NCBI GenBank assembly: GCA_027485235.1
Contig: JAIXRJ010000042.1
Span: 1-64,000, forward strand
Reading direction: 5' to 3'
DNA: 64,000 nucleotides
Source of the DNA: Comamonadaceae bacterium
GTDB lineage: Bacteria; Pseudomonadota; Gammaproteobacteria; Burkholderiales; Burkholderiaceae_C
The translations under genes and the position numbers were made by a program. Each line of letters begins with the position of its first letter. The stretch's first letter is position 1. The notes under the pieces were generated by a model, which saw only the letters and a program-made list of their open reading frames with translations, was not told where the DNA came from and ran no database searches. Of the stretch, positions 1 through 8,608 are shown in pieces.

Positions 1-2
1 CC

Positions 3-44
3 CCGCGTGAATGGGTTGCGCAAATGCCCAAGAAAGCCGCCTGA
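3..44 (+). CDS. glyQ: Glycyl-tRNA synthetase alpha subunit, C-terminal end only
   Basis: The frame open from the left edge reads ...REWVAQMPKKAA and then stops at 42-44. It ends ten bases before the glyS start. The alpha subunit gene normally sits directly upstream of glyS, and the residues look like a GlyQ tail. Only 13 codons are visible, so the call rests on position and a plausible C-terminus. The rest of the gene lies outside the window. Confidence 0.7.
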   Translation, partial: PREWVAQMPKKAA

Positions 45-54
45 GGATCACGAC

Positions 55-2196
55 ATGACGACACAAAATTTGCTGGTGGAACTGTTTGTGGAAGAGCTGC
101 CGCCCAAGGCGCTCAACAAGTTGGGTGCTGCTTTTTCGGGCGTGCTGGCCGAACAACTCAAGGCCCAGGGCCTGGTGTCCAACGCAGGGGCCGACGCGGT
201 GGTGACGGCTTTTGCTTCGCCGCGCCGCTTGGCTGCCCATGTGACCGGCGTGCTGGCGCAAGGGGCCGACAAGGCCGTGCAACAAAAACTGATGCCCGTG
301 GCTGTGGGCCTGGATGCGGCGGGCAACGCCACCCCCGCGCTGCTCAAAAAACTGCAAGCCTTGGGCGCGGATGTGAGCGAGCCGGCCGCTGCGGTGGCCG
401 CGCTCAAGCGCGCGCCCGATGGCAAATCAGAAGCCCTGTTTTACGACAGCATCGTCAAAGGTGCTTCGCTGCAAGGGGGCTTGCAAAAAGCGCTGGAAGA
501 AGCGCTGGCCAAGTTGCCGATTCCCAAAGTCATGCAGTACCAACTGGAAACCGACTGTGAGTTGCCAGGATGGAGCAGCGTGAATTTTGTGCGCCCGGCG
601 CACAGCCTGATCGCTTTGCATGGCAGCACCGTGGTGCCGGTCAAAGCGCTGGGCCTGACCGCAGGCAACAGCACCCAAGGCCACCGCTTTGAAGCCAAGC
701 TTTCAACCGTGGTGTTGCCGCATGCTGACCAGTACGACGAAGTGCTCAAGCGCGATGGGTCGGTCATCGCCAGCTTCGCTGAGCGCCGCGCCGAGATCGT
801 GCGCCAGCTGAACGCTGCTGCTGCCAAGGTGGGCAACGGTGCCCGTCCGATCGATGACGACGCCTTGCTGGACGAAGTGACCGCTCTGGTTGAACGCCCC
901 AATGTGCTGACCTGCCAGTTTGAGACCGAATTCCTGGGTGTGCCGCAAGAGTGCCTGATCCTCACGATGAAGGCCAACCAGAAATACTTCCCTTTGACCG
1001 ATGCCTCGGGCAAGTTGACGAACCGGTTTTTGGTGGTGAGCAACATCACCCCCGACGATGCCTCCTTGGTGATCGGTGGCAACGAGCGCGTGGTGCGCCC
1101 GCGCTTGGCCGATGCCAAATTCTTCTTTGACCAGGACCGCAAAAAGACCCTCGAATCGCGCGTTGAAGGCCTGTCCAAAGTGGTCTATCACAACAAGCTG
1201 GGCACGCAAGGCGAGCGCATGGCGCGTGTTTGCGCCATCGCCAAAGCCATTGGCCAGCAAGTGGGCGGCGATTTTCTGGCCAAGCAAGCCGAGCAGGCCG
1301 CACGCTTGGCCAAGACCGATTTGCTGACCGACATGGTCGGCGAGTTCCCCGAGCTGCAAGGCATCATGGGCGGCTACTACGCCCGCCACGATGGCTTGAG
1401 CAGCGAGGTGGCCGAGGCGATTGAAGACCATTACAAACCCCGCTTTGCCGGTGACGCGTTGCCGCGCAACAACGTCGGCCTGGTGGTGGCGCTGGCCGAC
1501 AAGCTTGAAACCCTGGTCGGCATGTTTGGCATTGGCAACGTGCCCACGGGCGACAAAGACCCGTTTGCGTTGCGCCGCCACGCTTTGGGCGTGATCCGCA
1601 TGTTGATCGAAAAAGACGTCGCTCTGGGCTTGCCCGAGTTGCTGGCGCTGTCTGCGCCTGTGTTTGGCGACAAGATCACGGGCGGTGCAGACGCCTTGAT
1701 TGACTTCATCTACGACCGCTTGTCCGGCAGCCTGCGCGAGCAAGGCTTCAGCGCGCAAGAGGTTGACGCCGTCATGGCTCTGCGTCCCCCCCGTCTGGGT
1801 CAGGTCAACCAGTTTCTGTCGGCCGTGCGTGCCTTTGCCGCCTTGCCCGAGAGTCCCGCCTTGGCCGCCGCCAACAAACGCATCGGCAACATCCTCAAAA
1901 AAGCGGGCGAGGTGGATGCCCATGTCAACCCCGCGCTGCTGCAAGAAGACGCCGAGATAAACCTGCACGCCGTCATGCTGCGCCTTTTGCCCGAGTCCGA
2001 AGCGCAGTTCAAGGCTGGCGACTACACCGCCAGCCTGCAAACACTGGCTGCGCTGCGCACCGCGGTCGATGCCTTCTTTGACGACGTGATGGTCAATGCC
2101 GAAGAAATGGACTTGCGCCTGAACCGCCAGGGTCTGCTCAAGTTGCTGCATGTGGCCATGAACCGCGTGGCCGACTTGTCGCGTCTGGTGGTTTGA
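55..2196 (+). CDS. glyS: Glycyl-tRNA synthetase beta subunit
   Basis: This is the beta chain of the bacterial alpha2-beta2 glycyl-tRNA synthetase, which charges tRNA-Gly. The product is 713 residues, close to the usual size (about 690-720). The N-terminus MTTQNLLVELFVEELPPKAL is the family signature. It is followed by the core with GVPQECLILTMKANQKYFPL, an HD-like central region (EDHYKPRFAGD, then NNVGLVVALADKLETLVGMF with GDKDPFALRRHALG), and a C-terminal anticodon-binding part (NRLNRQ-like LRLNRQGLLKLL). The ATG at 55 was preferred over an in-frame ATG at 11-16 codons upstream because it matches the family N-terminus and clears the glyQ stop. It is followed closely by gmhB and plsC, probably as one operon. 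Confidence 0.97.
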   Translation: MTTQNLLVELFVEELPPKALNKLGAAFSGVLAEQLKAQGLVSNAGADAVVTAFASPRRLAAHVTGVLAQGADKAVQQKLMPVAVGLDAAGNATPALLKKLQALGADVSEPAAAVAALKRAPDGKSEALFYDSIVKGASLQGGLQKALEEALAKLPIPKVMQYQLETDCELPGWSSVNFVRPAHSLIALHGSTVVPVKALGLTAGNSTQGHRFEAKLSTVVLPHADQYDEVLKRDGSVIASFAERRAEIVRQLNAAAAKVGNGARPIDDDALLDEVTALVERPNVLTCQFETEFLGVPQECLILTMKANQKYFPLTDASGKLTNRFLVVSNITPDDASLVIGGNERVVRPRLADAKFFFDQDRKKTLESRVEGLSKVVYHNKLGTQGERMARVCAIAKAIGQQVGGDFLAKQAEQAARLAKTDLLTDMVGEFPELQGIMGGYYARHDGLSSEVAEAIEDHYKPRFAGDALPRNNVGLVVALADKLETLVGMFGIGNVPTGDKDPFALRRHALGVIRMLIEKDVALGLPELLALSAPVFGDKITGGADALIDFIYDRLSGSLREQGFSAQEVDAVMALRPPRLGQVNQFLSAVRAFAALPESPALAAANKRIGNILKKAGEVDAHVNPALLQEDAEINLHAVMLRLLPESEAQFKAGDYTASLQTLAALRTAVDAFFDDVMVNAEEMDLRLNRQGLLKLLHVAMNRVADLSRLVV

Positions 2197-2221
2197 AGCA
2201 TATGCCGACATGAATGCCAAC

Positions 2222-2785
2222 ATGAAACTCGTTATTTTGGACCGCGATGGCACCATCAACCGGGCCAGCGACGAGTTCGTCAAATCACCCGAAGAATGGC
2301 TGCCGTTGCCGGGTTCATTGGCGGCGATCAGTCGCTTGAACCATGCCGGTTTCCACGTGGTGCTGGCCACCAACCAGTCGGGACTGGGGCGTGGCCTGTT
2401 TGACATGGCAGCGCTGAACGCGGTGCACGCCCAGATGCTCAAGAACTTGGCGACGGTGGGTGGGCGCGTTGAGGCGATTTTTTACTGTCCGCACGCGCCC
2501 AATGAGGGCTGTAACTGCCGCAAGCCGGCGCCGGGTTTGTTGGTTCAAATTCAGGAGCGTTACGGCATACACCTCCAAGGGGTGCCTTATGTGGGTGACA
2601 GTTTGCGCGATATGCAGGCGGCTCAGGCCGCTGGATGTGCGCCAAATCTGGTCTTGACGGGACGTTGTGCTGACTTGCTGGGGCAGGTGTTGCCATCCAA
2701 CTTTCCGGCAGACACGCGGGTGCACGCAGATTTGTCGGCTTTCGTTGACCACCACTTGGGTGAAGCCGCTCGCTTCCCGCACTGA
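2222..2785 (+). CDS. gmhB: D-glycero-beta-D-manno-heptose 1,7-bisphosphate 7-phosphatase
   Basis: A HAD-superfamily phosphatase of 187 residues, predicted to remove the 7-phosphate during ADP-heptose synthesis for the lipopolysaccharide inner core. Motif I is DRDGTIN near the N-terminus, with the catalytic aspartates. A zinc-binding loop follows (CPHAPNEGCNCRKPAPG), the hallmark that separates GmhB from histidinol phosphatase, then YVGDSLRDMQAA for the last HAD motif. The ATG at 2222 (MKLVILDRDG) fits the family better than an ATG four codons upstream. It lies between glyS and plsC, a conserved betaproteobacterial order. Confidence 0.92.
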   Translation: MKLVILDRDGTINRASDEFVKSPEEWLPLPGSLAAISRLNHAGFHVVLATNQSGLGRGLFDMAALNAVHAQMLKNLATVGGRVEAIFYCPHAPNEGCNCRKPAPGLLVQIQERYGIHLQGVPYVGDSLRDMQAAQAAGCAPNLVLTGRCADLLGQVLPSNFPADTRVHADLSAFVDHHLGEAARFPH

Positions 2786-2795
2786 GACCGTTGTC

Positions 2796-3539
2796 ATGAA
2801 CTTTCTGCGTGCACTTGTTCACATGCTCTGGATGGCCATCACCGTCATTCCGTGGGCCTTGTTTGTGGTCTTGGTGTCTTACTTTGTGAGCAGCACGCGC
2901 CTGTACTGGATTTGCGTGGGTTGGCTGCGCTTGGCGGTGAACAGCGGTACCTGGATCCTGGGCATCGAAAACCGCATCCAGGGCATGGAAAACCTCCCCA
3001 TCGGCACCAAGGACCCGGCGGTATTGTTGGTCAAGCACCAGTCGACCTGGGAGACTTTTGTGATGCCCGCGATCATGCCGCATCCTTTGGCCTATGTGTT
3101 CAAAAAGGAACTGCTCAACGTGCCATTTTTCGGTTGGGCCATGGGTCGTCTGGACATGATCCACATTGACCGCAAGCAGCGTTCACGTGCATTTGCGAAG
3201 GTGGTTCAACAAGGTCGCCGCCTGATGCAGGACGGCGTGTGGGTCATCATGTTTCCAGAAGGCACACGCATTGCGCGTGGTCAAAAGGGCGAGTACAAAA
3301 CAGGCGGCGCACGTTTGGCCATCGCAGCCGGTGTGCCCGTTATCCCGATTGCGGTGACTTCGGCACGGTGCTGGCCCACCAAGGCCTTCATCAAGAAACC
3401 GGGAGTGGTGGACATCTCCATCGGCCAAGCCATTTCCAGCGCGGGGCGCGATGCCGATGCGCTGATGCACGAAGTCGAAAACTGGATCGAGTCGGAAATG
3501 CACCGCCTCGATCCTGAGGCCTACCCGGCCAAGCCTTGA
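2796..3539 (+). CDS. plsC: 1-acyl-sn-glycerol-3-phosphate acyltransferase (PlsC/LPLAT family)
   Basis: A 247-residue lysophosphatidic acid acyltransferase expected at the inner membrane, making phosphatidic acid. An N-terminal hydrophobic stretch (MLWMAITVIPWALFVVLVSY) anchors it. The acyltransferase block has KHQSTWET, in which the usual H(X)4D aspartate is replaced by glutamate, a variant I recall as common in betaproteobacteria. FPEGTR and the VPVIPIAV strand follow. The start at 2796 comes ten bases after the gmhB stop. A longer upstream extension in this frame overlaps gmhB and was rejected. Confidence 0.92.
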   Translation: MNFLRALVHMLWMAITVIPWALFVVLVSYFVSSTRLYWICVGWLRLAVNSGTWILGIENRIQGMENLPIGTKDPAVLLVKHQSTWETFVMPAIMPHPLAYVFKKELLNVPFFGWAMGRLDMIHIDRKQRSRAFAKVVQQGRRLMQDGVWVIMFPEGTRIARGQKGEYKTGGARLAIAAGVPVIPIAVTSARCWPTKAFIKKPGVVDISIGQAISSAGRDADALMHEVENWIESEMHRLDPEAYPAKP

Positions 3540-3557
3540 GCCGGAGCCTGGCCGAGC

Positions 3558-4472
3558 ATGCGCGCGCCTTTGCAGTTTGTGCTGGATTTTTTCACCGGGG
3601 GTGACCCGGCCATGCCTGCTGCGCCATCCAGGGTCCCGGCTGCGATGCCCATGGCGCAGCCTTCTGAGTCAAATCAAGCAGGGACGCCCACCAACAGGCC
3701 CCCGCTGGGGGGTTTGCCAATGCCTGAGTCCACAGGCTTTACCCACCCTGCAGCCAATCGACACGCGCTGCTGCACGGCATGACCGTGTCTTTTTTATTC
3801 GAACGTGCGCGTCGCCGAAGCATCGGTTTTCTGGTGGGCGCCGAGGGGCTGGTGGTGCGGGCGCCCAGCTGGGTGACCTTGCGCGAGGTGGATGCTGCCG
3901 TACAGGAGAAGGGTGCGTGGATTGTGGCCAAGCTGCAGCAGTTCAAACAACGCCAGACCGAGCAATTTCAGCAAGCCATTGTGTGGACCCATGGCGCTGA
4001 GGTGCCGTTTTTGGGTGGGACTGTGCAGCTGTGTGTCCTGCAGCACGGCATGCCCTTGCAAGAGGTCTCCCCCGATGTGCAACGCTTGCCCGTCAGTGTG
4101 CCGCCCGGCGCAAGCACCACACAGGTGCGTGAGGTGGCCGAAGCCTGGCTCAAAAAACAGGCACGACAATTGTTCGAGCAACGGCTTGAACATTTCGCGC
4201 CCTTGCTGGGTGTGCGCTGGAGCAAACTCAGTTTGTCCAGTGCCAACACCCGCTGGGGCAGTGCGCGCAACGATGGACACATCCGGCTGAACTGGCGGCT
4301 GATCCATTTGCCGGTCAGCCAGATCGACTATGTGGTGGTGCACGAGTTGGCACACCTGCGCGAGATGAACCACAGCCCCCGCTTTTGGGAGACCGTCGGC
4401 GAAGTCATGCCCGATTACGCGCAGCGCCGCAAAGCCCTCAAGCAAGCGCCCATGGGTTTGGCTCAGGACTGA
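3558..4472 (+). CDS. YgjP-like (DUF45) metallopeptidase-domain protein
   Basis: A 304-residue protein. After a low-complexity, proline-rich N-terminal 60 residues comes the YgjP/DUF45 fold. The signature is the zinc motif HELAHLREMNHSPRFWETV, with the HExxH-type helix plus a downstream histidine, followed by MPDYAQRRKALK. SSANTRWGSARNDGHIRLNWRLIHLP just before it is the conserved substrate-side strand region of this family. The cellular substrate is not known. It follows plsC by 18 bases, so it may be last in the glyQS-gmhB-plsC operon. Its 3' end overlaps the convergent MBL hydrolase gene by 10 bases. Confidence 0.85.
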   Translation: MRAPLQFVLDFFTGGDPAMPAAPSRVPAAMPMAQPSESNQAGTPTNRPPLGGLPMPESTGFTHPAANRHALLHGMTVSFLFERARRRSIGFLVGAEGLVVRAPSWVTLREVDAAVQEKGAWIVAKLQQFKQRQTEQFQQAIVWTHGAEVPFLGGTVQLCVLQHGMPLQEVSPDVQRLPVSVPPGASTTQVREVAEAWLKKQARQLFEQRLEHFAPLLGVRWSKLSLSSANTRWGSARNDGHIRLNWRLIHLPVSQIDYVVVHELAHLREMNHSPRFWETVGEVMPDYAQRRKALKQAPMGLAQD

Positions 4473-5551
4473 GCGGAGCTGAAGCGGTAGACCCCGCCAG
4501 CATCCTGTGTTCGCTGCAATTGACCGCTGAGCCACAGCAGGTGAAGGTGGGCCACCGACTCGCCCATGGCGAACGTCATCTGGTGCACATTCAAAGGTCG
4601 TTTGAACAGCACCGGCAATGCGTCATGAGCGGACAGAGCTTGTTCGCTGCAGGCCTGCAACAATTCACGCAGGCGTTCATCGTGGTGGGCGCGCAGCTGC
4701 GCAATGCGCCGCTGCGCGCCTTTGAAGGGTCGTCCATGGGAGGGCAGCACCAGGGTGCTGTCAGGCAGGTCTTGCATTGGGGTGAGGGAGTCCAGAAACA
4801 ACTGCAATGCATTGCCTTGCGGTTCCTGCGCATAGACGCTCACATTGGTCGAGATCGAGGGCAGCAGCATGTCGCCGCTGATCAGGATCTGGCTTTGCGC
4901 GTTGTACAAGGCGATGTGCTCGGGCGAGTGACCATAGCCACTGATGCAGCGCCAATCCCGGCTGCCTATGCGCACCGCGTCATCGGCCATCAGGCGCACA
5001 TAGGCCTTTGGGACTTGCGGCACCATGCTGGTGTAGTAGCCTACTCGGGCCTGGATTTGTAACAGGTCTTCTGTCTTGTTCCAGCCGTGCGCCTGATAAA
5101 ACTGCACCGTGGGCTTGCCGCCGAAATTGGAGACGCCCGACTGGGCCATGGCCGCCGACTGGTATTCGCTGGTGCTCATCCACAAAGGGGCTTGCCAGCG
5201 TTCGCACAACCAATGCGCCAAGCCCATGTGGTCCGGGTGCATGTGCGTCACCAGCACACGCAAGATGGGCAGGCCCTGCAAATGCTCCTTCTCGATCTGC
5301 AACCAGGCTTGACGGGTGGCCTCGTTGTCGATGCCGCAGTCCACCGCCGTCCAGCCTTCTTGCAGGACACCTCTTTGGGTGGGATGGGGCAGGTGGTCGC
5401 GCAGCAACCACAAGTTGATGTGGTCCAGCGCAAAAGGCAGGCCCATGCGCAACCAAAGCACGCCCGGGGCGACTGCCAACACCTTGCCCATCTCGGGGAG
5501 TTGATCGCCAAATGGGTAGTCCAGGGGAAGCGCTTGGGTGGGATGGGACAT
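4463..5551 (-). CDS. MBL-fold metallo-hydrolase
   Basis: A 362-residue metallo-beta-lactamase-fold hydrolase. The dinuclear metal motif is THMHPDHMG near residue 115. Further ligands are supplied by GYGHSPEHIALY, ISGDMLLP and LPSHGRPFKG. A glyoxalase-II-like or thioester hydrolase function is plausible, but no substrate can be read from the sequence. The gene is transcribed away from liuR and shares its upstream region with a LiuR-type palindrome at 5584-5604, so co-regulation with leucine catabolism is inferred. The ATG at 5551 was chosen because a longer form starting at 5575 would nearly touch the operator. Confidence 0.85.
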   Translation of the reverse strand: MSHPTQALPLDYPFGDQLPEMGKVLAVAPGVLWLRMGLPFALDHINLWLLRDHLPHPTQRGVLQEGWTAVDCGIDNEATRQAWLQIEKEHLQGLPILRVLVTHMHPDHMGLAHWLCERWQAPLWMSTSEYQSAAMAQSGVSNFGGKPTVQFYQAHGWNKTEDLLQIQARVGYYTSMVPQVPKAYVRLMADDAVRIGSRDWRCISGYGHSPEHIALYNAQSQILISGDMLLPSISTNVSVYAQEPQGNALQLFLDSLTPMQDLPDSTLVLPSHGRPFKGAQRRIAQLRAHHDERLRELLQACSEQALSAHDALPVLFKRPLNVHQMTFAMGESVAHLHLLWLSGQLQRTQDAGGVYRFSSAQS

Positions 5552-5583
5552 TCGGACCGTGGTTTGGGTTAGCATTCTCTCAG

Positions 5584-5604
5584 TTGACGTTACGTTAACG
5601 TCAA
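5584..5604. promoter_or_regulatory. LiuR-type operator between the MBL hydrolase and liuR
   Basis: A perfect inverted repeat with arms TTGACGTTA and TAACGTCAA around a 3-base spacer. It resembles the palindrome bound by the MerR-family regulator LiuR in branched-chain amino acid utilisation. It sits between divergent genes, 70 bases before the liuR start, which fits autoregulation and control of the MBL gene. Confidence 0.8.
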
Positions 5605-5673
5605 GCCAGCAAAGCATTCTAGGAGGAGGCCTCGGCAAAGACCTGTCCCCTGTGCGCAAAGACGGAGTACCTC

Positions 5674-6078
5674 ATGCCCAGCAGCTACACGATCAGCGAC
5701 CTCGCTCAGGAATTCGACCTGACCACCCGCGCTATCCGTTTTTACGAAGACATGGGCCTGCTCGAGCCCGAACGCCTTGGACCCGGCGGGCGCAACCGGC
5801 TGTATTCGGCCCGTGACCGCACCCGCCTGAAGCTGACCTTGCGCGCCAAGCGTTTGGGTCTGTCGCTGACCGAGGCCAAGGACCTGATCGACATGTACGA
5901 CAGCCCGCGCGACACCGTTCCGCAGTTGAAAAAGTTCCTGGTGGTGCTGGCCGAGCACCGCCAGCAGTTGGAGTCGCAGCTGGCCGATCTCGAGGCCACG
6001 CTGGACGAGGTCAAAACCCACGAGAAAGAAACCCGCACCCTGTTGACCAAGGCTGCCAAAGCCGTTGCAGTCGGGTAA
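5674..6078 (+). CDS. liuR: MerR-family transcriptional regulator of leucine/isovalerate use (LiuR)
   Basis: A 134-residue MerR regulator. The N-terminal winged helix (YTISDLAQEFDLTTRAIRFY) is followed by the wing (GGRNRLYSARDRTRLKLTLR) and a long C-terminal dimerisation coiled coil (residues about 75-125). It lacks the cysteines of metal-sensing MerR proteins, as expected for LiuR, which is known to respond to branched-chain acyl-CoA intermediates. A GGAG ribosome-binding site lies at 5664-5667. The gene is bracketed by two palindromes of the same design and sits at the head of a leucine degradation cluster, which supports the LiuR name. Confidence 0.88.
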   Translation: MPSSYTISDLAQEFDLTTRAIRFYEDMGLLEPERLGPGGRNRLYSARDRTRLKLTLRAKRLGLSLTEAKDLIDMYDSPRDTVPQLKKFLVVLAEHRQQLESQLADLEATLDEVKTHEKETRTLLTKAAKAVAVG

Positions 6079-6085
6079 ATCGATG

Positions 6086-6109
6086 ATTGACGTTTACGTA
6101 AACGTCAAT
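6086..6109. promoter_or_regulatory. LiuR-type operator upstream of the thioesterase/liuA operon
   Basis: A 24-base perfect palindrome centred on ACGT, with half-site ATTGACGTTTAC. It begins 8 bases after the liuR stop and ends before the thioesterase start. It is the strongest operator in the window and shares the TTGACGTT half-site with the site at 5584-5604. Control of the downstream operon by LiuR is inferred. Confidence 0.88.
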
Positions 6110-6113
6110 TAAA

Positions 6114-6581
6114 GTGTTGGCTTCTTCTCGCTTGCTGAAATCCGACGTGACCACCCCCAATCCAGCCCATGAACGTGTTGCCCGCAGCTTGGCCCGCCAA
6201 GGCATGATGCAGCATTTGGGCGTGCGTTTGCTGTCCGTGAGCGAAGGCCAGGTGGAGCTGTCCATCCCCTACAGCGACAAGACCACGCAGCAGCAAGGCG
6301 GCTTTCACGGCGGTGCCATCGGTGCTTTAGCCGACATCGCAGGCGGCTATGCCGCCCTGACCATGGTGCCCGAAGGCATGGAAGTCGTCACGGTCGAATA
6401 CAAGATCAATTTCCTCAGCAGCTACCAGGGTGGCGAGATCCGAGCCACCGGCAAGGTGCTCAAGGCCGGTCGCCGTGTGCTGGTGACCACGGCCGAGGTG
6501 GTCCACATCGACGCCAAGGGAAAAAGTTCGCCCTGCGCGGTCATGCAACAAACCTTGGCCCCTGTGCCTCAAACTTATTGA
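6114..6581 (+). CDS. PaaI-family hotdog thioesterase
   Basis: A 155-residue single hotdog-fold protein, expected to hydrolyse acyl-CoA thioesters in the cytoplasm. The family pattern is visible in [22 protein letters not shown] (helix with catalytic HGG and aspartate), then [32 protein letters not shown]. The start is uncertain: GTG at 6114 is only five bases from the operator and has no clear ribosome-binding site, and GTG at 6147 (144 residues) is an alternative. It is first behind the LiuR operator and precedes liuA, suggesting a role in releasing stalled CoA esters during leucine breakdown. Confidence 0.85.
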   Translation: MLASSRLLKSDVTTPNPAHERVARSLARQGMMQHLGVRLLSVSEGQVELSIPYSDKTTQQQGGFHGGAIGALADIAGGYAALTMVPEGMEVVTVEYKINFLSSYQGGEIRATGKVLKAGRRVLVTTAEVVHIDAKGKSSPCAVMQQTLAPVPQTY

Positions 6582-6622
6582 TGTGCCCTGCGCACGCTGA
6601 CCCACACCCCTCGGAGACCTCC

Positions 6623-7804
6623 ATGAACAACCTGCCTGGCCTGAACTTCCAACTTGGTGAAGACATCGACGCCCTGCGCGACGCGGTGCGCGACTTTGCC
6701 CAAGCCGAAATCGCCCCCCGCGCGGCCGACATCGACCGCAACGACCAGTTCCCCATGGACCTGTGGCACAAGATGGGTGACCTCGGGGTGCTCGGCATCA
6801 CCGTGGGCGAAGAGTACGGCGGCGCGAACATGGGCTATCTGGCGCACATGATCGCGATGGAAGAAATTTCCCGTGCCAGCGCTTCGGTGGGTCTGAGCTA
6901 TGGCGCGCACTCCAACCTGTGCGTCAACCAGATCAAGCGCAACGGCACACCCGAGCAGCGCGCCAAATACCTGCCCAAGCTCATCACTGGCGAGCACGTT
7001 GGTGCCCTGGCCATGTCCGAGCCCGGTGCGGGCTCAGACGTGCTGAGCATGAAACTCAAGGCCGAGGACAAAGGCGGTTATTACTTGCTGAACGGCTCCA
7101 AAATGTGGATCACCAATGGGCCGGATGCCGACACCTTGGTGGTGTATGCCAAGAGCGAGCCCGAGCTCGGCGCACGCGGTGTCACAGCCTTTTTGATCGA
7201 GAAGGGCATGAAGGGTTTTTCGATTGCGCAAAAGCTCGACAAGCTGGGCATGCGCGGCAGCCACACGGGCGAGTTGGTGTTCAACAACGTCGAAGTGCCC
7301 GCCGAGAACATTCTGGGTGGCCTGAACAACGGTGCCAAGGTGCTGATGAGCGGCCTGGACTACGAGCGTGCTGTGCTCACCGGTGGCCCGCTGGGCATCA
7401 TGCAAGCCGTCATGGACAACGTGATCCCCTACATTCACGACCGCAAGCAGTTTGGCCAAAGCATTGGCGAGTTCCAGCTGATCCAGGGCAAAGTGGCCGA
7501 CATGTACACCGTGTTGCAAGCCGGTCGCAGCTTTGCCTACACCGTGGCCAAAAATCTGGACTTGCTGGGGGCCGAACACGTGCGCCAGGTGCGAAAGGAC
7601 TGCGCCAGCGTCATCTTGTGGACCGCCGAAAAAGCCACTTGGATGGCGGGTGAGGGCGTGCAGATTTTTGGCGGCAACGGCTACATCAACGAATACCCCT
7701 TGGGCCGTCTCTGGCGCGATGCCAAGCTGTACGAGATCGGCGCAGGCACGAGCGAGATTCGCCGCATGCTGATCGGGCGCGAGTTGTTTGCCGAAACCTG
7801 CTGA
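6623..7804 (+). CDS. liuA: Isovaleryl-CoA dehydrogenase
   Basis: A 393-residue acyl-CoA dehydrogenase that oxidises isovaleryl-CoA to 3-methylcrotonyl-CoA with FAD. Visible family motifs are [13 protein letters not shown] (FAD/substrate strand), [15 protein letters not shown], and the C-terminal [52 protein letters not shown] carries the region of the catalytic glutamate typical of isovaleryl-CoA dehydrogenases. A GGAGA ribosome-binding site at 6613-6617 supports ATG 6623. The LiuR operator just upstream and the carboxylase genes at 19-25 kb support the assignment over other branched-chain acyl-CoA dehydrogenases. Confidence 0.92.
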   Translation: MNNLPGLNFQLGEDIDALRDAVRDFAQAEIAPRAADIDRNDQFPMDLWHKMGDLGVLGITVGEEYGGANMGYLAHMIAMEEISRASASVGLSYGAHSNLCVNQIKRNGTPEQRAKYLPKLITGEHVGALAMSEPGAGSDVLSMKLKAEDKGGYYLLNGSKMWITNGPDADTLVVYAKSEPELGARGVTAFLIEKGMKGFSIAQKLDKLGMRGSHTGELVFNNVEVPAENILGGLNNGAKVLMSGLDYERAVLTGGPLGIMQAVMDNVIPYIHDRKQFGQSIGEFQLIQGKVADMYTVLQAGRSFAYTVAKNLDLLGAEHVRQVRKDCASVILWTAEKATWMAGEGVQIFGGNGYINEYPLGRLWRDAKLYEIGAGTSEIRRMLIGRELFAETC

Positions 7805-7850
7805 AGCCGTCAGGTATTCAGCGGCAGGCCCCTCCAGCGACAATCCCAGC

Positions 7851-8507
7851 ATGACCTCTTCACTGCAACACCTTCTGGACAACAACCGCCAATGGTCAGA
7901 GCGCATGGTGCGCGATGACCCGGCCTTTTTTTCGCGCTTGGCCAACCAGCAAAATCCCAAATATTTGTGGATCGGCTGTTCGGACAGCCGCGTGCCCGCC
8001 AACCAAATCACCGGCCTGGACCCGGGCGAGGTGTTCGTGCACCGCAACGTGGCCAACGTGGTGGTGCACTCGGACCTGAATGCGCTGTCGGTCATCCAGT
8101 ACGCGGTGGATGCGCTCAAGGTCGAGCACATCATGGTGGTGGGGCATTACGGCTGTGGCGGCGTGTTGGCCACGCTGCGGGGCCTGCGTGTGGGACTGGC
8201 CGACAACTGGCTGCGCCATGTGCACGATGTCAAGGTGCGCCACCGCCGTCGCCTCGATCACCTCACGGTGCCCGAGCAAGAAGACGCCCTGTGCGAGATG
8301 AATGTGATCGAGCAGGTGGGCAACGTGGCCCTGACCAATGTGGTGCAAGACGCCTGGACACGTGGGCAAAAGCTCAGCGTGCACGGCTGGTGCTATGGCC
8401 TGAAGGATGGTCTGGCCAAAGATTTGGGCGTCAGCATGAGCGGCGGCCACGAGGTGGTGGACGTGTTCCGCAGCGCCTTCAAACGTTACCCGCGCGGCGG
8501 TCTGTGA
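7851..8507 (+). CDS. can: Beta-class carbonic anhydrase
   Basis: A 218-residue cytoplasmic zinc enzyme interconverting CO2 and bicarbonate. Zinc ligands are visible as the cysteine of IGCSDSRVPANQI and the histidine and cysteine of VVGHYGCGGV. ASP/ARG dyad residues sit in CSDSRV. The ATG at 7851 (MTSSLQHLLDNN) matches the family N-terminus. It lies inside the leucine cluster, where supplying bicarbonate to the biotin-dependent methylcrotonyl-CoA carboxylase is a plausible role, although this is only inferred. Confidence 0.93.
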   Translation: MTSSLQHLLDNNRQWSERMVRDDPAFFSRLANQQNPKYLWIGCSDSRVPANQITGLDPGEVFVHRNVANVVVHSDLNALSVIQYAVDALKVEHIMVVGHYGCGGVLATLRGLRVGLADNWLRHVHDVKVRHRRRLDHLTVPEQEDALCEMNVIEQVGNVALTNVVQDAWTRGQKLSVHGWCYGLKDGLAKDLGVSMSGGHEVVDVFRSAFKRYPRGGL

Positions 8508-8608
8508 TGTCCGGTATGGACAGGCACCTTGTAGATCCTCAGGCTTGATTTTCTCGTTGAGTCTGAGCCCCAAAGATTGCCTTCTTTTTGAATTTTCTGG
8601 AGAAAACC

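Noticed and set aside
703-2442. Long open frame (579 codons) on the minus strand across glyS
   Set aside because: Antisense to a clear glyS. It is His/Gln/Ala-rich without domains, the usual mirror of GC-rich coding sequence.
5621-5629. Strong AGGAGGAGG ribosome-binding-like sequence upstream of liuR
   Set aside because: No start codon lies at a usable distance in any frame with a credible product. liuR has its own GGAG at 5664.
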